From: Perkinsus olseni
Lineage: Eukaryota; Perkinsozoa; Perkinsida; Perkinsidae
Assembly: GCA_013115135.1 (NCBI GenBank)
Contig: JABANP010000178.1
Coordinates: forward strand, 32,621-96,620
Direction of reading: 5' to 3'
DNA: 64,000 nt
In this document: positions 15,485-27,749 of the stretch, piece after piece
Position numbering within the stretch: position 1 is the first letter of the stretch
Layout: the number at the start of each line of letters is the position of its first letter
The notes under the pieces: model-generated
Seen by the model: the letters and a program-made list of their open reading frames with translations, nothing else
Told to the model about the DNA's origin: nothing
The model's database searches: none
Made by a program: the position numbers and the translations under genes

Positions 15485-16305
15485 ACCCCGAAATAGGCAT
15501 TTAAAAGGTGTAGAATAATCGTAGCGTTATACCGTAAAATTTAGAGCTCACCAATCACGTTAAACTCAGTTTAACCCAGTTTAATAAACTGGCTCAACCC
15601 GGGTCGGACCACGCTGACTCAGGAGCCTGAGCATGATTACCACTCTTCCTAACGTGTAGTTGCCCCTAAGACTCCCAAGCGTGTACGCACACACAACGCT
15701 AGTACGAGGCCAGGATGGGAGAAGATTTAAAGAGCTCACCTGAGACTAGTAATACGCGGTCGCAACGGTCACGGTTGTTTCAATAGCCTTCTAGTGTAGT
15801 ACCAAGTCATTGCTATAGCGCACAACGGGCGCATTGTGTCAATTGCAACTGCGTGACCTGTGACTTCGGCACATGCGGGTGGACAGCGCTTGGCGGGCGC
15901 CGAAGACTGAAGCTTAGCTTATGTGTCTCGAGTCTGACAACCGATTACAATGAGAGTCTGTTAGGGATCTTCACCTATGGTGCGCTTGGGTACCTCGTCG
16001 ACCTGGGCGTAGGTGCGATAGTAGATGTTTGTACAACAGCGTGTGTTAGACTTATCAGTTAACAGAGGTGTTATCATCAACTACTCGCCCGACCCGAGTA
16101 TGTCTCCGAGTGTATTTGCTCATGACTCATGAATCGTGATCCCTTGTTTATTACGCATGTGCCTCGACATTCGAAGTCTTTGGAATGTTTGTATAACTTC
16201 GACTTTGTGTCATCGATTCCCAATACTCTCCCGGTGTCTGATCCCCTTCTCGATGAGAGATTCCTCTACTTCAGCTCCTACCACGGCATTTCCGCCTTCC
16301 TAATG

Positions 16306-17094
16306 ATGAACTCCATCGCGACTTGGCTTCTGTTCGCTGTTGCACTGATCACTAGCTCGGGCCAAGATGTCGGTAGGTTTGCCTACAACGAGTCTTTGTT
16401 CAGCATGCATTACGATGTGAACGAGAATCGTGAAGTTTCATTGACGGTCGTAGTCCCCAATCCAAGGAGTGGTAGAGGCGATATAACTCCGAGTGCTGGT
16501 CTAACCCTCGGGCCCTATCCCCTCCGTACAGTGGAGGGTTTCAGCTACACCGTTGTCTTCGGGAATCGAGAGGAAGCTGATGATGGTTTGCACACTCGCC
16601 TCGAAACTTTTCTCCGCTATTCCGGTGTACTCGAGCCTGGCGATACCTTCATCTCCGGTGATCTGACCACTCTTAACTACACGAGCGCGGACTCTTTCGT
16701 CGTCAACCTCCGCGGCCAACACGTGTTATTCATAAGAGAGGGACGCAATCTGTCGCCCGGTAAATACGATTACAAGGAAACTGTGTTCCCCCACCTCGGG
16801 ATAAGCTACAACATATATGATAATGGATTGGCTGGTGTACAAGTTGAGTGTGAAGGGCGTAGCACTGCCCGCTTTCACCACAAGCTTTCTCGCCGCAATG
16901 TTGGTGTCCAATATCTCCACTACGCTGTAGAACCAGCTGGACAGGGGACTTTGGAACAGTTTCTCTACCAAGTGAGGTATGTCTGTCCGTGGATATATCT
17001 GAGACCTTCCGACTTCTCGAAGGTAGTCGTCGCCACTGAGAAGACGATCTACGTGGTGATCGGTGGGGGCGCCCGGGCTCTCACCAAGCTGTAG
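16306..17094 (+). CDS. Secreted protein of unknown family, single long exon
   Basis: The frame is open from 16129, but the best start is 16306 (or 16303), giving a clear signal peptide (MNSIATWLLFAVALITSSGQ) and about 262 residues. The mature part is rich in beta-strand-like Val/Thr/Tyr segments: VSLTVVVPNP, FSYTVVFGNREEAD, DSFVVNLRGQHVLFI, GISYNIYDNG. Only two cysteines are present and no transmembrane helix follows. The stop follows GGGARALTKL. No family is recognised. Secretion is inferred from the N-terminus only. Confidence 0.65.
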   Translation: MNSIATWLLFAVALITSSGQDVGRFAYNESLFSMHYDVNENREVSLTVVVPNPRSGRGDITPSAGLTLGPYPLRTVEGFSYTVVFGNREEADDGLHTRLETFLRYSGVLEPGDTFISGDLTTLNYTSADSFVVNLRGQHVLFIREGRNLSPGKYDYKETVFPHLGISYNIYDNGLAGVQVECEGRSTARFHHKLSRRNVGVQYLHYAVEPAGQGTLEQFLYQVRYVCPWIYLRPSDFSKVVVATEKTIYVVIGGGARALTKL

Positions 17095-19610
17095 TTCGGA
17101 ACGGATGTCGATTGTCCGATATCGTGTGACGGGCTTCCTTTTTTTCCTAGGATACTCTCATCCGCTGATCGACTACATTTTCATAATTCTGAATCAGACT
17201 CTGATCATCAGAGTGTTTTTGACCTTCGTTGGTTGTTGGGGCGTTTGGCCTTGATTCCTTACGGAGCTTTCATACATGCGTGAAGAGAGGTTCGCGCACG
17301 TCGCCATAGTTTGCGATGTCGCTCTAGGAAGTCGTTTTAATCTCTCATAGTCGCGGCATGATACAAGGTAGCTTCCCCCATACATGTGGGGGAATAGCAT
17401 CTGAAACGGCGATTGCGAACGCTGATGATATAATATTTTCAAATATTGGATAGAATGGGTGACTCACGCAGCGTGAGCCTGAGCTCAGACTCCTTTTGCT
17501 TTCACATCTATCAGAGATGCGCCTTTGGAAGGCTTTTACCGCCCGTAGGGCAGCTCCTATATTGAGCATAGCCACTCAGTCTCGCTCCAGTGGTTGTATG
17601 ATGTTGAGTTCCGCAACGTGTCTCAGATTGAAACTGCCCTTAATAACGAGCAATACATGATTTAATTATCACGTCTTCCTGCTCTAAGGCTTCGACCGAA
17701 TTCCTCTGCGTCTTCATCCTCGCGGTCTTTGTCCCAGCTGCCATCGAGAGCTCCGCCCAAGGTCAACCCAAGGTCCGCCCAAGGAGCGTCCAGCTTTGGT
17801 CCGAGCTGCTGCTGTTTTTTTGCAAGTATCCAATAGTGAGCCCCGAACGCCGTTCGACGAACGAAGGAAGATACACAAAAGTTATGCCTGCCCGGCACTA
17901 CAATGAGCCCCTGCGAGCATCAAGATGCTGCATAAGGGCCGAACATAGTTGATTGAAGGACTTGCGTCGCTTCAAATCGACAATTAATTTATATAGATGG
18001 TAGGGGACACGACCCTTAACCCTCTTCCTAGCCTGCTCTTAGAGCGGACAGGAGAGGAGGTAGTGCCTAGTGTTCCCTACTGGCGCCCCGCAGTCACACT
18101 CTGGCGAGTTTACCACCCCGCATCTATAGAGATGGGCTGGGGTTGGGAGCCCTTCCGAATACAACGGCACTGCTAGCTGCCGTGACGTTCCCCGCGAATC
18201 CACAGACGAGCATGGGAACTTCCCGTGGGCAGCCCACGCGAGACGGCCTGAACTCGGCTAGAGGTCGCCCTAAGAATTCGTCGTTAAATGATTGAGAGAC
18301 GATGATCCAGTCTCATCCGGTTATCAGCGGCTGTAAGGCACCCCCGGGGCTAACCCTCTGGATTTGGCTCGTTTACGTTCTCGTAAAAACGAATCACGCG
18401 TCGCGTTCTCATCGTTTATTATTCATAATTCAGGTCGTTGGTTCACTGAGGATTATGCTGCGTAGATAATGCCGCGCGTTCAACGTGGAGCACTCGCTTC
18501 GACCAGCTGTTAGAGGGAGGGCTTTCAGCCAAGCTTTTCATTCTCCTTTCAGGGGAAGGTATGGTCAGTACCGCACTATTTGACTATTGCTCGAGAGCAA
18601 TAGTCGAGAACCATTCGAACAGCCGCATAGAGTCTTCGCGCTTCTCGATCTCAACCTCCCATGGCAACAGAGGTTTAGCGTTACGCCCTGCCAAGATTAC
18701 AGAACCCAAGTACAACGGGAACCACACAGGAAACGGACACACTAAGAAACGGCATGGTCTGACGTCAGCTCGGCAACAAAGGACGGCGACTCAGCATCAT
18801 CTCCAATCTCGTTATGGCCGGCGATCGGAGCAGCTTTGGGCGTCTCTCGTCGGACGCCCTTGAGATTCAGCTCGACTATCACTACGACCTGCAACGCACA
18901 TAGCAACTCATTCGGCTGATCAGGAGCCGGTCACCTCCATCGTCCCGGGTTGGGCATCGATCACTTTGATATCGTCAGGCGAGTATCCGAGCTGCTTCAA
19001 ATGCCTGCCATAACGCATCGGATACTGAATCGATGTAATACAACATTTTTGATACCTAATATTTCATACCATTATCATTTGTATCAATCTATAGCTCATA
19101 AATGCACCACACTAGTTAATGTATGATTTTCTATAGCGTTAAAACGCCGACTACCACGACCCCGCCAACAACGCTAAAAGCAACGCGTGAAACTCGAGGC
19201 GAGATCGAGCGGATTCTACATCGATAAAACGAAACCCTTCATCGAACTACATAATTGCTATGCTTCTATACCGTAACAAAACTACTGATAAATAGTAATC
19301 ATGTTAAGTTCAACCTCTAAGCAACATTATGGTGTATTCCATTGAAATGTAATCCGCTCCGAGCCGTTCCAGTCTGGAAGAGGAAGGCGAATGCAGGACG
19401 AGAGCAAGAAGTCCTCAAAGTACGCTCGCTGGATGATGGATGCCGAGCTGCTACCCACCCGACGTCCTTGGACAGGCCTCTCGGGTCGGTGAAGACAGCG
19501 ACGACACGCTTGACAGCTGAGGCCCTCAACCACCGCCGAAAGAGCTTCGGCAGACTCCCCTCCTTCTCGCTGAGGAGTACATCAGCTCTCGGCATGAAGC
19601 ATGGGGCCAC
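17095..19610. other. Long stretch without a supported gene
   Basis: Contains repeat R3 copy 2 (18690-18900), an AT-rich tract at 19030-19300 and short frames without motifs. 17341-17460 holds TACATGTGGGGGAATAG and other low-complexity pieces. I see no RNA gene. Confidence 0.4.
18690..18900. repeat. Dispersed repeat R3, copy 2
   Basis: Same orientation as 10365-10560, over 75% identical by eye, with AAACGGCATGGTCTGACGTC and AATCTCGTTATGGCCGGCGA as anchors. Length about 200 bp. Confidence 0.65.
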
Positions 19611-19614
19611 AACA

Positions 19615-20320
19615 CTAGAGAACCGACCTCTTCTTGGACTTGGGAGGGAAGCTGATCACAACGACGTCAGGAGACGGCAAAGTCGATGCCCGCCACTCCT
19701 CCGTCCGTGCCTTGATTAGCTCACGCCTGGCATGAGGGCGGAGATGAACTGCAGCGGAGCGGTGCTGCTGCTCACTGAGAGTCTTCCTCCGCGCCGCTGC
19801 TGGACTGAAGCGGGCAAGTCGCTGCAGGGGTGATTTCGAAAACAGGGCCATCCTCATCGAGCTGCTCAATGGCGTCCTTATACGTATCGAAGTGTTCCTA
19901 GCAAAAATCCATTTTCCACGTGAGCGCCGAACTTGGAACTCTCACTGCGGTGTCAGGCGCCTCTTCCTTCTCCTTAGCTTTGTCGAGAGTCTCCCAACTG
20001 TAATAAGGCCGACCCGCACCCGGCAAGGCGGGAGCTCTCTCGACAGGCTCGACGCTGGCGGAAAGTCTCCTCTCTTCTGCCTTGGCAAGCTGTTGCTCAA
20101 CCCTCGTCGGCTTCCCCTGAGAGTAACCCTCCGAGTCCACCAGAAGCCCCACAACGCCCCACTTTATTCATCAGCCACATGTACGCCGCGTCGATTAACT
20201 CAGATTCCCTCTCAGCCTCCTCAGGCGTGTGCACGACGCCGTCAGCCGCCTCCCCGCGGTCGATCCGAAAACGGACCTTCTGATATCTGCAAAGATGACC
20301 TCAACTGAAGTCCATCCATC
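19615..20320 (-). CDS. Multi-exon hypothetical protein
   Basis: Linked exons on the minus strand: after a tttgcag acceptor near 20293, YQKVRFRIDRGEAADGVVHT and PEEAERESELIDAAYMWLMNK, then GYSQGKPTRVEQQLAKAEER and PYYSWETLDKAKEKEEAPDTA, then EHFDTYKDAIEQLDEDGPVF after a tttgctag acceptor at 19901. A basic tail frame (RRKTLSEQQHRSAAVHLR) ends at 19615 but is in another frame, so the last joint is unresolved. Charged and helical, no recognised domain. Confidence 0.45.
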
Positions 20321-20539
20321 AGCTGGTCAGCTCACGCTGCTGTGATGCTGCGTTGCATCTGCGGCGTAAGCTCGACCATCCAAGGTTGCTTGATCGGCAG
20401 CAACGGCTGCAACCCTTCAACAGTCCTCGTCGACCGCATATGCCTGTCACGGGTGACCGATCTTTGCGATGAAGTGCCCAATCAAGACGCAGAAAATTCA
20501 GAGTGCCCTATGATAGAGAATTTTATGTAGATTCAAAAT

Positions 20540-20920
20540 CTATAAATATTTCTGTTTTATTATTCTGCAGTTCGCCACTAGAATCTTGCGACAGCTGTCG
20601 CAGAGCTCAGCGATGGAAGGTACTCTCACCGTACCCACGCACTTCACGAGGAGGTTGAATCTGTTATCTCCCTCCGCGGTGCCCTCGGCCAGAGCGAGCT
20701 TGGCCTCGGCCTTGAGGACCTCCGAGACCTCCGCCGGCAACTCCGTGAACTGCTTCGCGTGCTTCCTCTCCTGAACTCGATGCCCTCAGTGTGATTCACC
20801 GACCAGCAGCAGGCTTACCAAGCTCTTCGTTCTGTTAATGCCCTGCACGACGCCGAGGCCTCTCAGCGCTCTAGCCGCCTCCAGGCTGCTATAAGCCGAC
20901 TCTAACAGCTGCAGGGCGCG
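20540..20920 (-). CDS. Helical hypothetical protein, at least two exons
   Basis: Exon LQLLESAYSSLEAARALRGL..NRTKSL ends at a gtaagc donor near 20821. A 48-nt intron leads to ERKHAKQFTELPAEVSEVLK and AEAKLALAEGTAEGDNRFNL in the same phase. The end is either within LLVKCVG (possible donor) or the stop at 20540. Strong helical propensity, no recognised family. The 5' end is not found. Confidence 0.45.
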
Positions 20921-21240
20921 GTTGCGATGGATGTGACCCGAAAGGTACCTGATAACGAATGGGCGGCTATGGCTATCGGGCGAATTGGAGATCCGATGGA
21001 AAATGAGTTGAAGTCGAAATTGGACCGTTGGTGGTCTCCAGCCGGCGGCAGCGAAATTGGGTTGAAAAAGGACAAAAACTCGACTACTCTACTCAGTCAG
21101 GCTGACTGAGTCAGCTGCTTTTCAACGGCCTCCCTGCTTAAGAACAGTCAATCGAGGAGCCTCGGCCATAGGCGACGGCAGATGGGAGTTGGGCGATTTA
21201 CGGTAGGAGACGCATGGCGGTGGACGGGAGTCAACGGAAC

Positions 21241-21740
21241 TCACACAAGAGTCTCTTCTCGATAGATGTTCGCCAAGACAGGAGTGACGTTGGCTGCTAA
21301 CTCCGGGTTAAGTTTGAGATTCTCCTTCAGCCCATTGACCCTGAACGAGAGAACCATCCATGACCGCGCGCCACGAAATTCATACCGTGTCCGAGAGGCA
21401 TCAAGAGCCACTATATGCCGACACTTGTCCGCTAACGTCAGTGTTGTTGCACCATTGGCGGCCCAGAGGTCCCACACGACATCGTCTAAGGGAAAGGGCT
21501 GCCCAAACTCCCTTCCCTCGCGACCAGCTACCCTTCTCTGGTCGCGCGAACGCCGCGACGGTATCGAGAATCTCCTTGTGTATTGTAGTGTTCGGCCAAA
21601 GGACATCACCCACGCCGAGCTTGATCGGAATCTTCTCGCTGCTCGGGCCCACGGTGAGGGTGTGGGGAACGTAGGCCTCATCGCCATACAGGAGCTGAAA
21701 GAAAACGAGTTGAAGGATGAGCAAGACCCCATACCATCGA
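21241..21740 (-). CDS. Rossmann-fold SAM-dependent methyltransferase-like protein (partial model)
   Basis: The exon with VVWDLWAANGATTLTLADKC and IVALDASRTR resembles methyltransferase motif I and post-I: a nucleotide-binding loop, then an acidic end of strand 2. A 45-nt intron (21385-21341) joins it in phase to VNGLKENLKLNPELAANVTP and the stop at 21241. Upstream, GDEAYVPHTLTVGPSSEKIP and LGVGDVLWPNTTIHKEILD is in a different frame; a 33-nt intron near 21530 or a frameshift may connect them. The glycine loop is atypical (A-N-G-A). METTL21-like enzymes are the closest thought. Substrate unknown. Confidence 0.45.
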
Positions 21741-21799
21741 TAGCGAGAAAGTCCTCACACGTAAGATCCCAGCCTTCCGTCCGGGACCTCGCGTATCAT

Positions 21800-22445
21800 T
21801 AGGAAGAGAGCTCGTGTGGCGAATCGATCAGCCGGGGAGGTGACACTCCTACGAGGCGACCCTCATCGTTGAGGTCGACTCCCACACACAAGGCGATTCA
21901 TTCAATTAAGTTCGTCACATTCCCTGCCCCCGAGCTCCCGTCTATTGTTGTTGCGACTATGGCGAGTATCATGTGAGAAGGAACACTAGATGTCTTTCGA
22001 CGGGTCCGATGCATTGAACGATGCTTGAGTCCACTCGAGCTCATCAGAGGTGGCCAGTAGAAGGGCTCATGTCTCTGTGGAGCGCGTCCACCGGAATACT
22101 CATCATCATTCAACCCGATATAGACGATAGCTGCCCACCAGTTGATGCCGCTCATCCGACTTGATATTGAATCCCGGGTAGTAGACCTTGTCGACTCTGT
22201 TAGCTACTATGGCGTGTACTTGAGGTACCTGACAACAGCCCCATCACAGTAGATGGCCGAGGAGGCAAGGGTAATCAACAACAACAACGGCATAGCCGGA
22301 AAATAACCCTCAGGAAGCACCCGACGTGGTGAACTTCTCCTTAATGAGGCGACTAGCAAGAGATCCTATCTCATCCACAATGGTCCACAACAACCACGCG
22401 CTACGTCGGAGATATCTATCTGGCGGGAGGTGAATGGATGATGGC
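21800..22445. other. No supported gene
   Basis: An 85-codon minus frame (21898-22155) begins MSGINWWAAIVYIGLNDDEY, but it has no splice-linked neighbours or motif. The remainder is unassigned. Confidence 0.3.
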
Positions 22446-23883
22446 CTTCAATGACCGAGTATTGCGTAATTTCTGCGTTTGAGTCGTCTCCCACAGCGGA
22501 AGGGACAGCGCCTAACCTCAGCACCCACCTGTTTCAAAGCGTCCACTAAGGGCCGCAGCCTCGCCTCATCGAGCTCCATTGTGAGGAGTAAGTTCACTAA
22601 CATGTGCCGTCTGCCGTGGATATCCTTTCCAGTGTGGAAGTTGACTCCCATCAAGTTGCCCCGATGCCTCCAAAAATCGTAACTGACCGCCACAACCCTC
22701 CCACAGCCTTCCCTCGATAGCCGCTCTTCCCCTTACGCGCTGTAATATTCCCGATCCACTGCGTACTGTTCGGCGAGCACTTCCATGATCACCCTCTCTG
22801 CTTCGGAAGCTGGAGGCTCCTTACGGGGACACCGCCCACCCGTTGCGATACTGAGCAGCGGAGCCGCATGGGAAGTGCACCTCTGCCATTCTTTCGAGTT
22901 CTTTGGTAATCAGAGAGAGCGTCTTCCTTTAGCGATCTTGCGGAATCAGTCCAAGTTAACGTGGTTGCAAGAAGACTCCGACTCACGACCGTCACTGAAG
23001 GGGGCTCCCCGAGCCTGTGACGAGCCCTTCTTAGCGAGACGTTACAGCAGCTCTTCCTCATTGAACGCGGTCCGAGCATGCCGTGTCGCCGTTGCTGCCG
23101 CCGTCAGAACGACTACGCCCGTCGTCTCACATTTCCCTCCTCTCCCCGGGGGCGTTGGCCTTTCTCGCGTAATGGCCGATGATCGGTGGATCCCACTTAT
23201 CCGGCGAGTGCATGATCTGCGAATCTGACGACGCTCGACTGCCACTGCTGCATGCGAATGAGCGAGGACCCCTACAGGTCCGATGCTCCTTGTAGGGCTC
23301 GAGGCCGCTGGCGACGATCGGGATCAGTCTGTCGTTGTCCTGCTTGCTTTCGAACTCGTGCGGGATAATCTCCGATAGCAATTTCCGCTTCCACAGGAGT
23401 TGCCTACACGAGCATCTTCGCAACCTCTTCCGTGAAAGACATGGACCGACCTTTGATACTGCAGGTGGGGTATTTGGCAGCCGCTGCAACTGAGCTCATC
23501 GTGACGCTTATCGAAGAGCGCACAAACCTACGACCACCGATCAGCTACCATCTCACAACCAGCATGACACAATCGAACTGTCTGTTCACTAGGTTCACCA
23601 AACCAAGGTTCCATCATCAACCCCAACTCTCTCACTCTACCTACTCTCTCTATATTTCCCACAACGAGACAGCGCATCTGTCGCCGGAAGACCGACCTGT
23701 TCTTCGGGTAGTTCATACGGCGAGTCCTTGTGATAGTCCAGTATTTCTGTACTGTTCATCCAAAGGGTCGGCGAACCTGCCAGAGATGGTTGGGCTGTTG
23801 TTGTCACTTGGCCTCTCCCAATGACCCCCACTGACGAAAGCGAGTGACCATGCAAGAAAAAGGAGACGGAATCGGTACGCCAT
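22446..23883 (-). CDS. Multi-exon protein with signal peptide, unknown family
   Basis: Starts at 23883 with MAYRFRLLFLAWSLAFVSGG, a convincing signal peptide. Exon 1 (23883-23719) joins in phase to MRCLVVGNIERVGRVRELGL and LCHAGCEMVADR. Further exon candidates include SMSFTEEVAKML, IIPHEFESKQDNDRLIPIVA, IMHSPDKWDPPIIGHYARKA, LDWFRKIAKGRRSLITKELE, RVIMEVLAEQYAVDREYYSA and VVAVSYDFWRHRGNLMGVNF, which continues to RRHMLVNLLLTMELDEARLR and stops near 22446. Not every joint was phase-checked, so the model may be two genes. WRHRGNLMGV faintly recalls the hAT transposase core, but a signal peptide argues against it. The short motif ATCCTAGGTTGAAGC lies just upstream of the start, antisense. Confidence 0.5.
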
Positions 23884-24249
23884 ATCCTAGGTTGAAGCGT
23901 GCATGATGCAGGGATCGAAGATACCCTCACCGAAGCTGCCAGGCTCAACAGCGTAGTTCCTCCTCGCGAAGACATGCACGAAGACTTCATTATACTTCTT
24001 CCCGTTACCACGCACCTGCCACCATAACAGCGGCGATGCCCCGTGACACAGAGCAATCCATGCAGATGGAAGCAGTCGTGGCGATACAAGAGATCTGTCG
24101 GGTTTGCCAGGATACGGGTCTTTACTCCTACGCCAGGTCTAGCACTACGCTGGACGTCATCGACACAATGGACGAGTTATGAAGTCAGCCTCGTATGAGA
24201 AAACTATGGGTAGCGAGACCAACTCTAGAAAGCAAACTCTAGAAGACTC

Positions 24250-24639
24250 GATAACCTGTCGCAGACGACTGGCTGTGAGCGCTAGGACGAAACCGAAAGA
24301 AGCATCGACATCGACGCCCCCCTTCCCTCACTCCGCCAATCTTCACCGTGACCGTCTCGCCTGGGAGAGCACCCGGGACGACTAGCTCGGTGTCGTTGAA
24401 CGAGCATCCTCTGAACCTGTTCCATTCCAGAGTAGTTCTGCCGTTGCCTGACGAGGTCGATGATACGCGAAGCCACCTGCCGGCTGCAGCGTACCATCAG
24501 CATCGAGCCTTTCGATAGGGATGTTCTCGATGAGCTCCCCTCTCTTAACTCGGCCTCGCACTCTGAAGGATCTGCTGCATACCAGGGCATAGGACACGCT
24601 AGGGAGATGCTGGATGGCAGCAGCCCGTCGGACGATCAT
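24250..24639 (-). CDS. TRAM-domain protein, RumA/TrmA-type RNA methyltransferase-like (partial)
   Basis: From ATG at 24639 the frame gives GRVKRGELIENIPIERLDAD, then a possible 29-nt intron (gtatca...ggcag) leads in phase to FNDTELVVPGALPGETVTVK. The VPGALPGE turn is the hallmark of TRAM domains in uracil-5 RNA methyltransferases. The downstream catalytic SAM domain and the Fe-S cysteines are not seen; a run of six G at about 24320 may hide a frameshift. The protein could be a truncated relic or continue in exons I missed. Confidence 0.4.
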
Positions 24640-24831
24640 GGACTTGAGGTGGATATACTGTAAGTGGCTATCGGTTGTACTACGACCTATTGCGTCGAAG
24701 GCGAGGCAGTGTGGCAGCGAAAATGAGAGGAGAAGAGCTCAAGACTTTCACTAGCGGGTCCACGAGCCGCTGGAATGAGTGATCGCTTGCGGGCTGTCTG
24801 ATCGGAAGGCTAGACGACTATGCCTGGTGAA

Positions 24832-25290
24832 CTAGGATATGACCAGATGCCTCCATGACCGGACACGTAACCGTGAACTACGAGATGTATGGCTAACGTC
24901 CGGCGACTGAACGAAAATGCCAACAGCCAGCGGAGGACAATCGAAGTAGTGCCCAGTAGTGGACTGGTATATGGTTCCTCCTAGGCATACTGGAACACCA
25001 AGAACATGTCGCGGATCGTCGTAGTGGTTTAGTTGACTACTATGACTGGTCAGCGACTCGACGGGACGACCGCAAGCGAAACGCGTAGTTCCTCTCAGGT
25101 TCCGTGATGAAGCACTCATCCGACGTAGACTCTGTAGGCCATTAATACCCACACAACAGCACCCTAGGCAATCGTGTAAGTTCGCAAAGAGATGGTATGG
25201 GTTTATGATCTCACCCAGCACTAGTAGACCCATTCCCGAAGCAACAAAAGGTCGTAATGTGTGCTCCCTCCATAACCCGTACAACTTCAC
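24832..25290 (-). CDS. Hypothetical protein, weakly supported
   Basis: A 152-codon frame downstream of the beta-propeller gene on the same strand, with LLVLGEIINPYHLFANLHDC, LGCCCVG and GVPVCLGGTIYQSTTGHYFD. The frame starts at a non-ATG codon, so it would be an internal exon. It could instead be a chance open frame. Confidence 0.25.
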   Translation of the reverse strand: MKLYGLWREHTLRPFVASGMGLLVLGEIINPYHLFANLHDCLGCCCVGINGLQSLRRMSASSRNLRGTTRFACGRPVESLTSHSSQLNHYDDPRHVLGVPVCLGGTIYQSTTGHYFDCPPLAVGIFVQSPDVSHTSRSSRLRVRSWRHLVIS

Positions 25291-25317
25291 AACGCAACAG
25301 AATCGTCGAGCAAACCG

Positions 25318-26449
25318 TCACTCCTCCGTGCACTCAACCTCTACAATACTCTTAGTAACGTCATCAGCAACAAACATCCGACCGCTGTGTTTATCAACAG
25401 CAATATCAAGCGGTATAACACCGCCCATCCTCTCTACCGGAGTCGCCTCAGTCGCGTCCAGATCGAGCTCACAGAGGGTGTTGTTCGGCAGCATACCAAA
25501 GTAAGCCCGAGGCCCCCGACCAGCGCCGAACCGTCGACTGGTGTCAACTTCCACGGAAATCGGTTCGCCACGCATTCGGCCAGTCAAATCCTCACCAACA
25601 GGATCGTCACCGCGCCACAAAATTAGCCTCTTGTTGTCAGTGTCGGCCACAACGATGCACTCCCGCCCCTCTTTATCGGTGAAAACGTCGAAGTCCTCCG
25701 GGAGAGACAACCGCAGTACAAACTCGCCGATCTTCGACCGATACATTGACCGCACTGACAGCAACCGCAGCTCCTTGCCAGCCCGCCGGAGTACAGAGGA
25801 GAGACGAATTCTCGTGATCTAAGATGTAAATAAAACCCGTCTTAGAGGAGTACTTGATGGCTGGAATGCAGTATCCAAGGTTAAGCCTGGTAGTATCCAA
25901 AACTTGTGTGCTGCCAGGGTCGACCAAAGATACGGCGATGATCCTCTCCCTTTGTTCTTGCTCTGTGACTCCCCGAGGGTGTGTTATCAGAACTTCGTTG
26001 AGGCTCTGGTCTATACAAATGGAAAAGCACATTGAAGTCAACTTGCTGATAAGTCGACTCTCTCGCCACTCCTCTATGGTACTCGTTGCGACCTCATTCG
26101 TATCTTCCCCGCTCAACCTTCGGATACGCGTCACGTGAACCTCACCAGAATCCATGGCCTTCAACGGCACCTCTCTTATTTCCAACCGCACCGAGTCCAC
26201 TATGACAAGATGCTGGGAATCTTTCGTAACGCACACAGAAGAATCCAGGTCCTGGATGCAGCCCTTGGCCAACGTCCGAGTGATACAATGACGACCGGGC
26301 GAGACTTTGCAGTACTCCAGAATGGAGAGAGCGTACGGCGTTCGGTCCAGCAATCGACGACTCGAGTCCTGGAAGGGCCGCCACAACGATATCGCTGCCA
26401 AGTTAACACAGGCACGCTCCTGTAGTGGTGATGATGATGCTAGGGCCAT
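25318..26449 (-). CDS. NHL/beta-propeller-like protein, with an apparent frameshift
   Basis: ATG at 26449. The first frame runs through GCIQDLDSSVCVTKDSQHLV, MCFSICIDQSLNEVLITHPR and YSSKTGFIYILDHENSSLL. The second frame continues with LPEDFDVFTDKEGRECIVVA, DTDNKRLILWRGDD and IPLDIAVDKHSGRMFVADDV, stopping at 25318. Repeated 'D-hydrophobic ... IYVADxxNxRI'-style blades are typical of NHL or six-bladed propellers. The two frames overlap around 25760-25800; no intron of adequate length fits, so a +1 shift (error or mutation) is likely. About 380 residues in total. Ligand and location unknown; a signal peptide is not obvious. Confidence 0.55.
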
Positions 26450-27740
26450 TAGAAACTACTAAAAATGCAAATCGTGCAACGGTTTTCGAGCGGAGCGAAG
26501 CATCAAGAGCTCAACTTCTGATATCGATTGAAACTGGTTAAAAATGACAGATGGACTGTTCACTCTAATATTAACATGCGTTCAAGATCCGAACCTGAGA
26601 GAGAATCTCGCGGATTTGACCGCGCGCCACGAAATTACCTTCGGGATCCGTCGAGCGTCGCTGGAGTCTCAGCGAATGGCGATACTGACAGACTACAAGG
26701 AAACTCCAAACAATCTGAGAAGCGCAAAAAATGACGACGACCGAGAAGAGAAAATACTCACCCAGAGCATGTACATGTCAACGAGCAGCCACACGACGGA
26801 AAAGATAGCGCTCGAACTCAGCTCCAGACCGGAACCTAATCCCGGGCGATGAGGGAGAGGAGTGGTACGGGCGACCTACAGCAGACCGTCCAGCTGCCGC
26901 CGAAAGTGTTGAGTCCTAGCGCTAGAGGGGCGAGGACGACTCGTAACTGAAGTTAGTGATGATGACCGGGCCTCTGCAGTATTGGGGAGTGCTCCGTTCC
27001 CCAGCGGATTTAGGAGTTTTCAGAGTCTGACCATGACGAAGGCCCCTGGCCCAGCTCATCACCATCGAAACAGGACACATCGATGTTAGTCCGACTAAGC
27101 CGGATTTCGGCGTTGGACTTGAAAGTCACCTACGCACGGGAACCCTCCCTAAGCCTTCATTCCAGCTTTACTTAAAGGTAATTTGAGGAAGCAGATTCTT
27201 CTCCCGAACTCAAGGAAACGATATTGAATCAGATCAGCCGCACTCAGGCGGTACAGAGTGGCGATGAGAAATTCCCGGCGACTGCTCAGCAACTGAAGAT
27301 TTTGGAGTCAACGGGGCCAGAAAATGCGCTCACAAGTGACAAAGCAAATTCTCTCGCGGTTTTTTCGAAGCACCGAGTCTGACTGCATGAGTTTGCCATC
27401 AGCATCAGCAGCCTCAGATGGACCCTCCCTTTCGACCCGTTGCACCGTTCAAAACACATCCCTCCAGCGAGTGGCATCCCCTATTATTACACTATACAGC
27501 AGGCCCTTGATGGAGGCGTAGACCCGTATCAGTGAGCAGCCCAAGGTGGACTTCCGCCGCCGATAGCCGCTCAGACCCAGTATCACCTGGGAGGGTCAGG
27601 AGGTGATGATGACGGCTTCGAAGAGGGTCTCTTCCTATTCCTCTCATCAACGTGAATTAATAAGCCCTCAGAATCCACAAAAACCGCGCAATTTCGGCAG
27701 CGGTGATCACTATCGAGGTCCCATACAAGCATGCAGAGAA
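26450..27740. other. No firmly supported gene
   Basis: A 102-codon plus frame at 26544-26852 (TDGLFTLILTCVQDPNLREN) shares an 18-bp block (ACCGCGCGCCACGAAATT) with 21363-21380, inside the methyltransferase-like intron. This may be coincidence or a relic. Nothing else is assignable. Confidence 0.3.
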
Positions 27741-27749
27741 TGGTCTATT

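Noticed and set aside
15289..15504. 71-codon repeat protein (GEIDCTIAR)
   Set aside because: A short frame wholly made of minisatellite units; no exon borders or start context.
22446..22700. hAT transposase assignment for SYDFWRHRGNLMGVNF
   Set aside because: Only a faint resemblance, no BED finger or dimerisation tail, and the gene starts with a signal peptide.
23637..24089. 150-codon minus frame starting MYRHDCFHLHGLL
   Set aside because: It overlaps, in a different frame, the exon with the clear signal peptide (MAYRFRLLF), which also splices in phase downstream.
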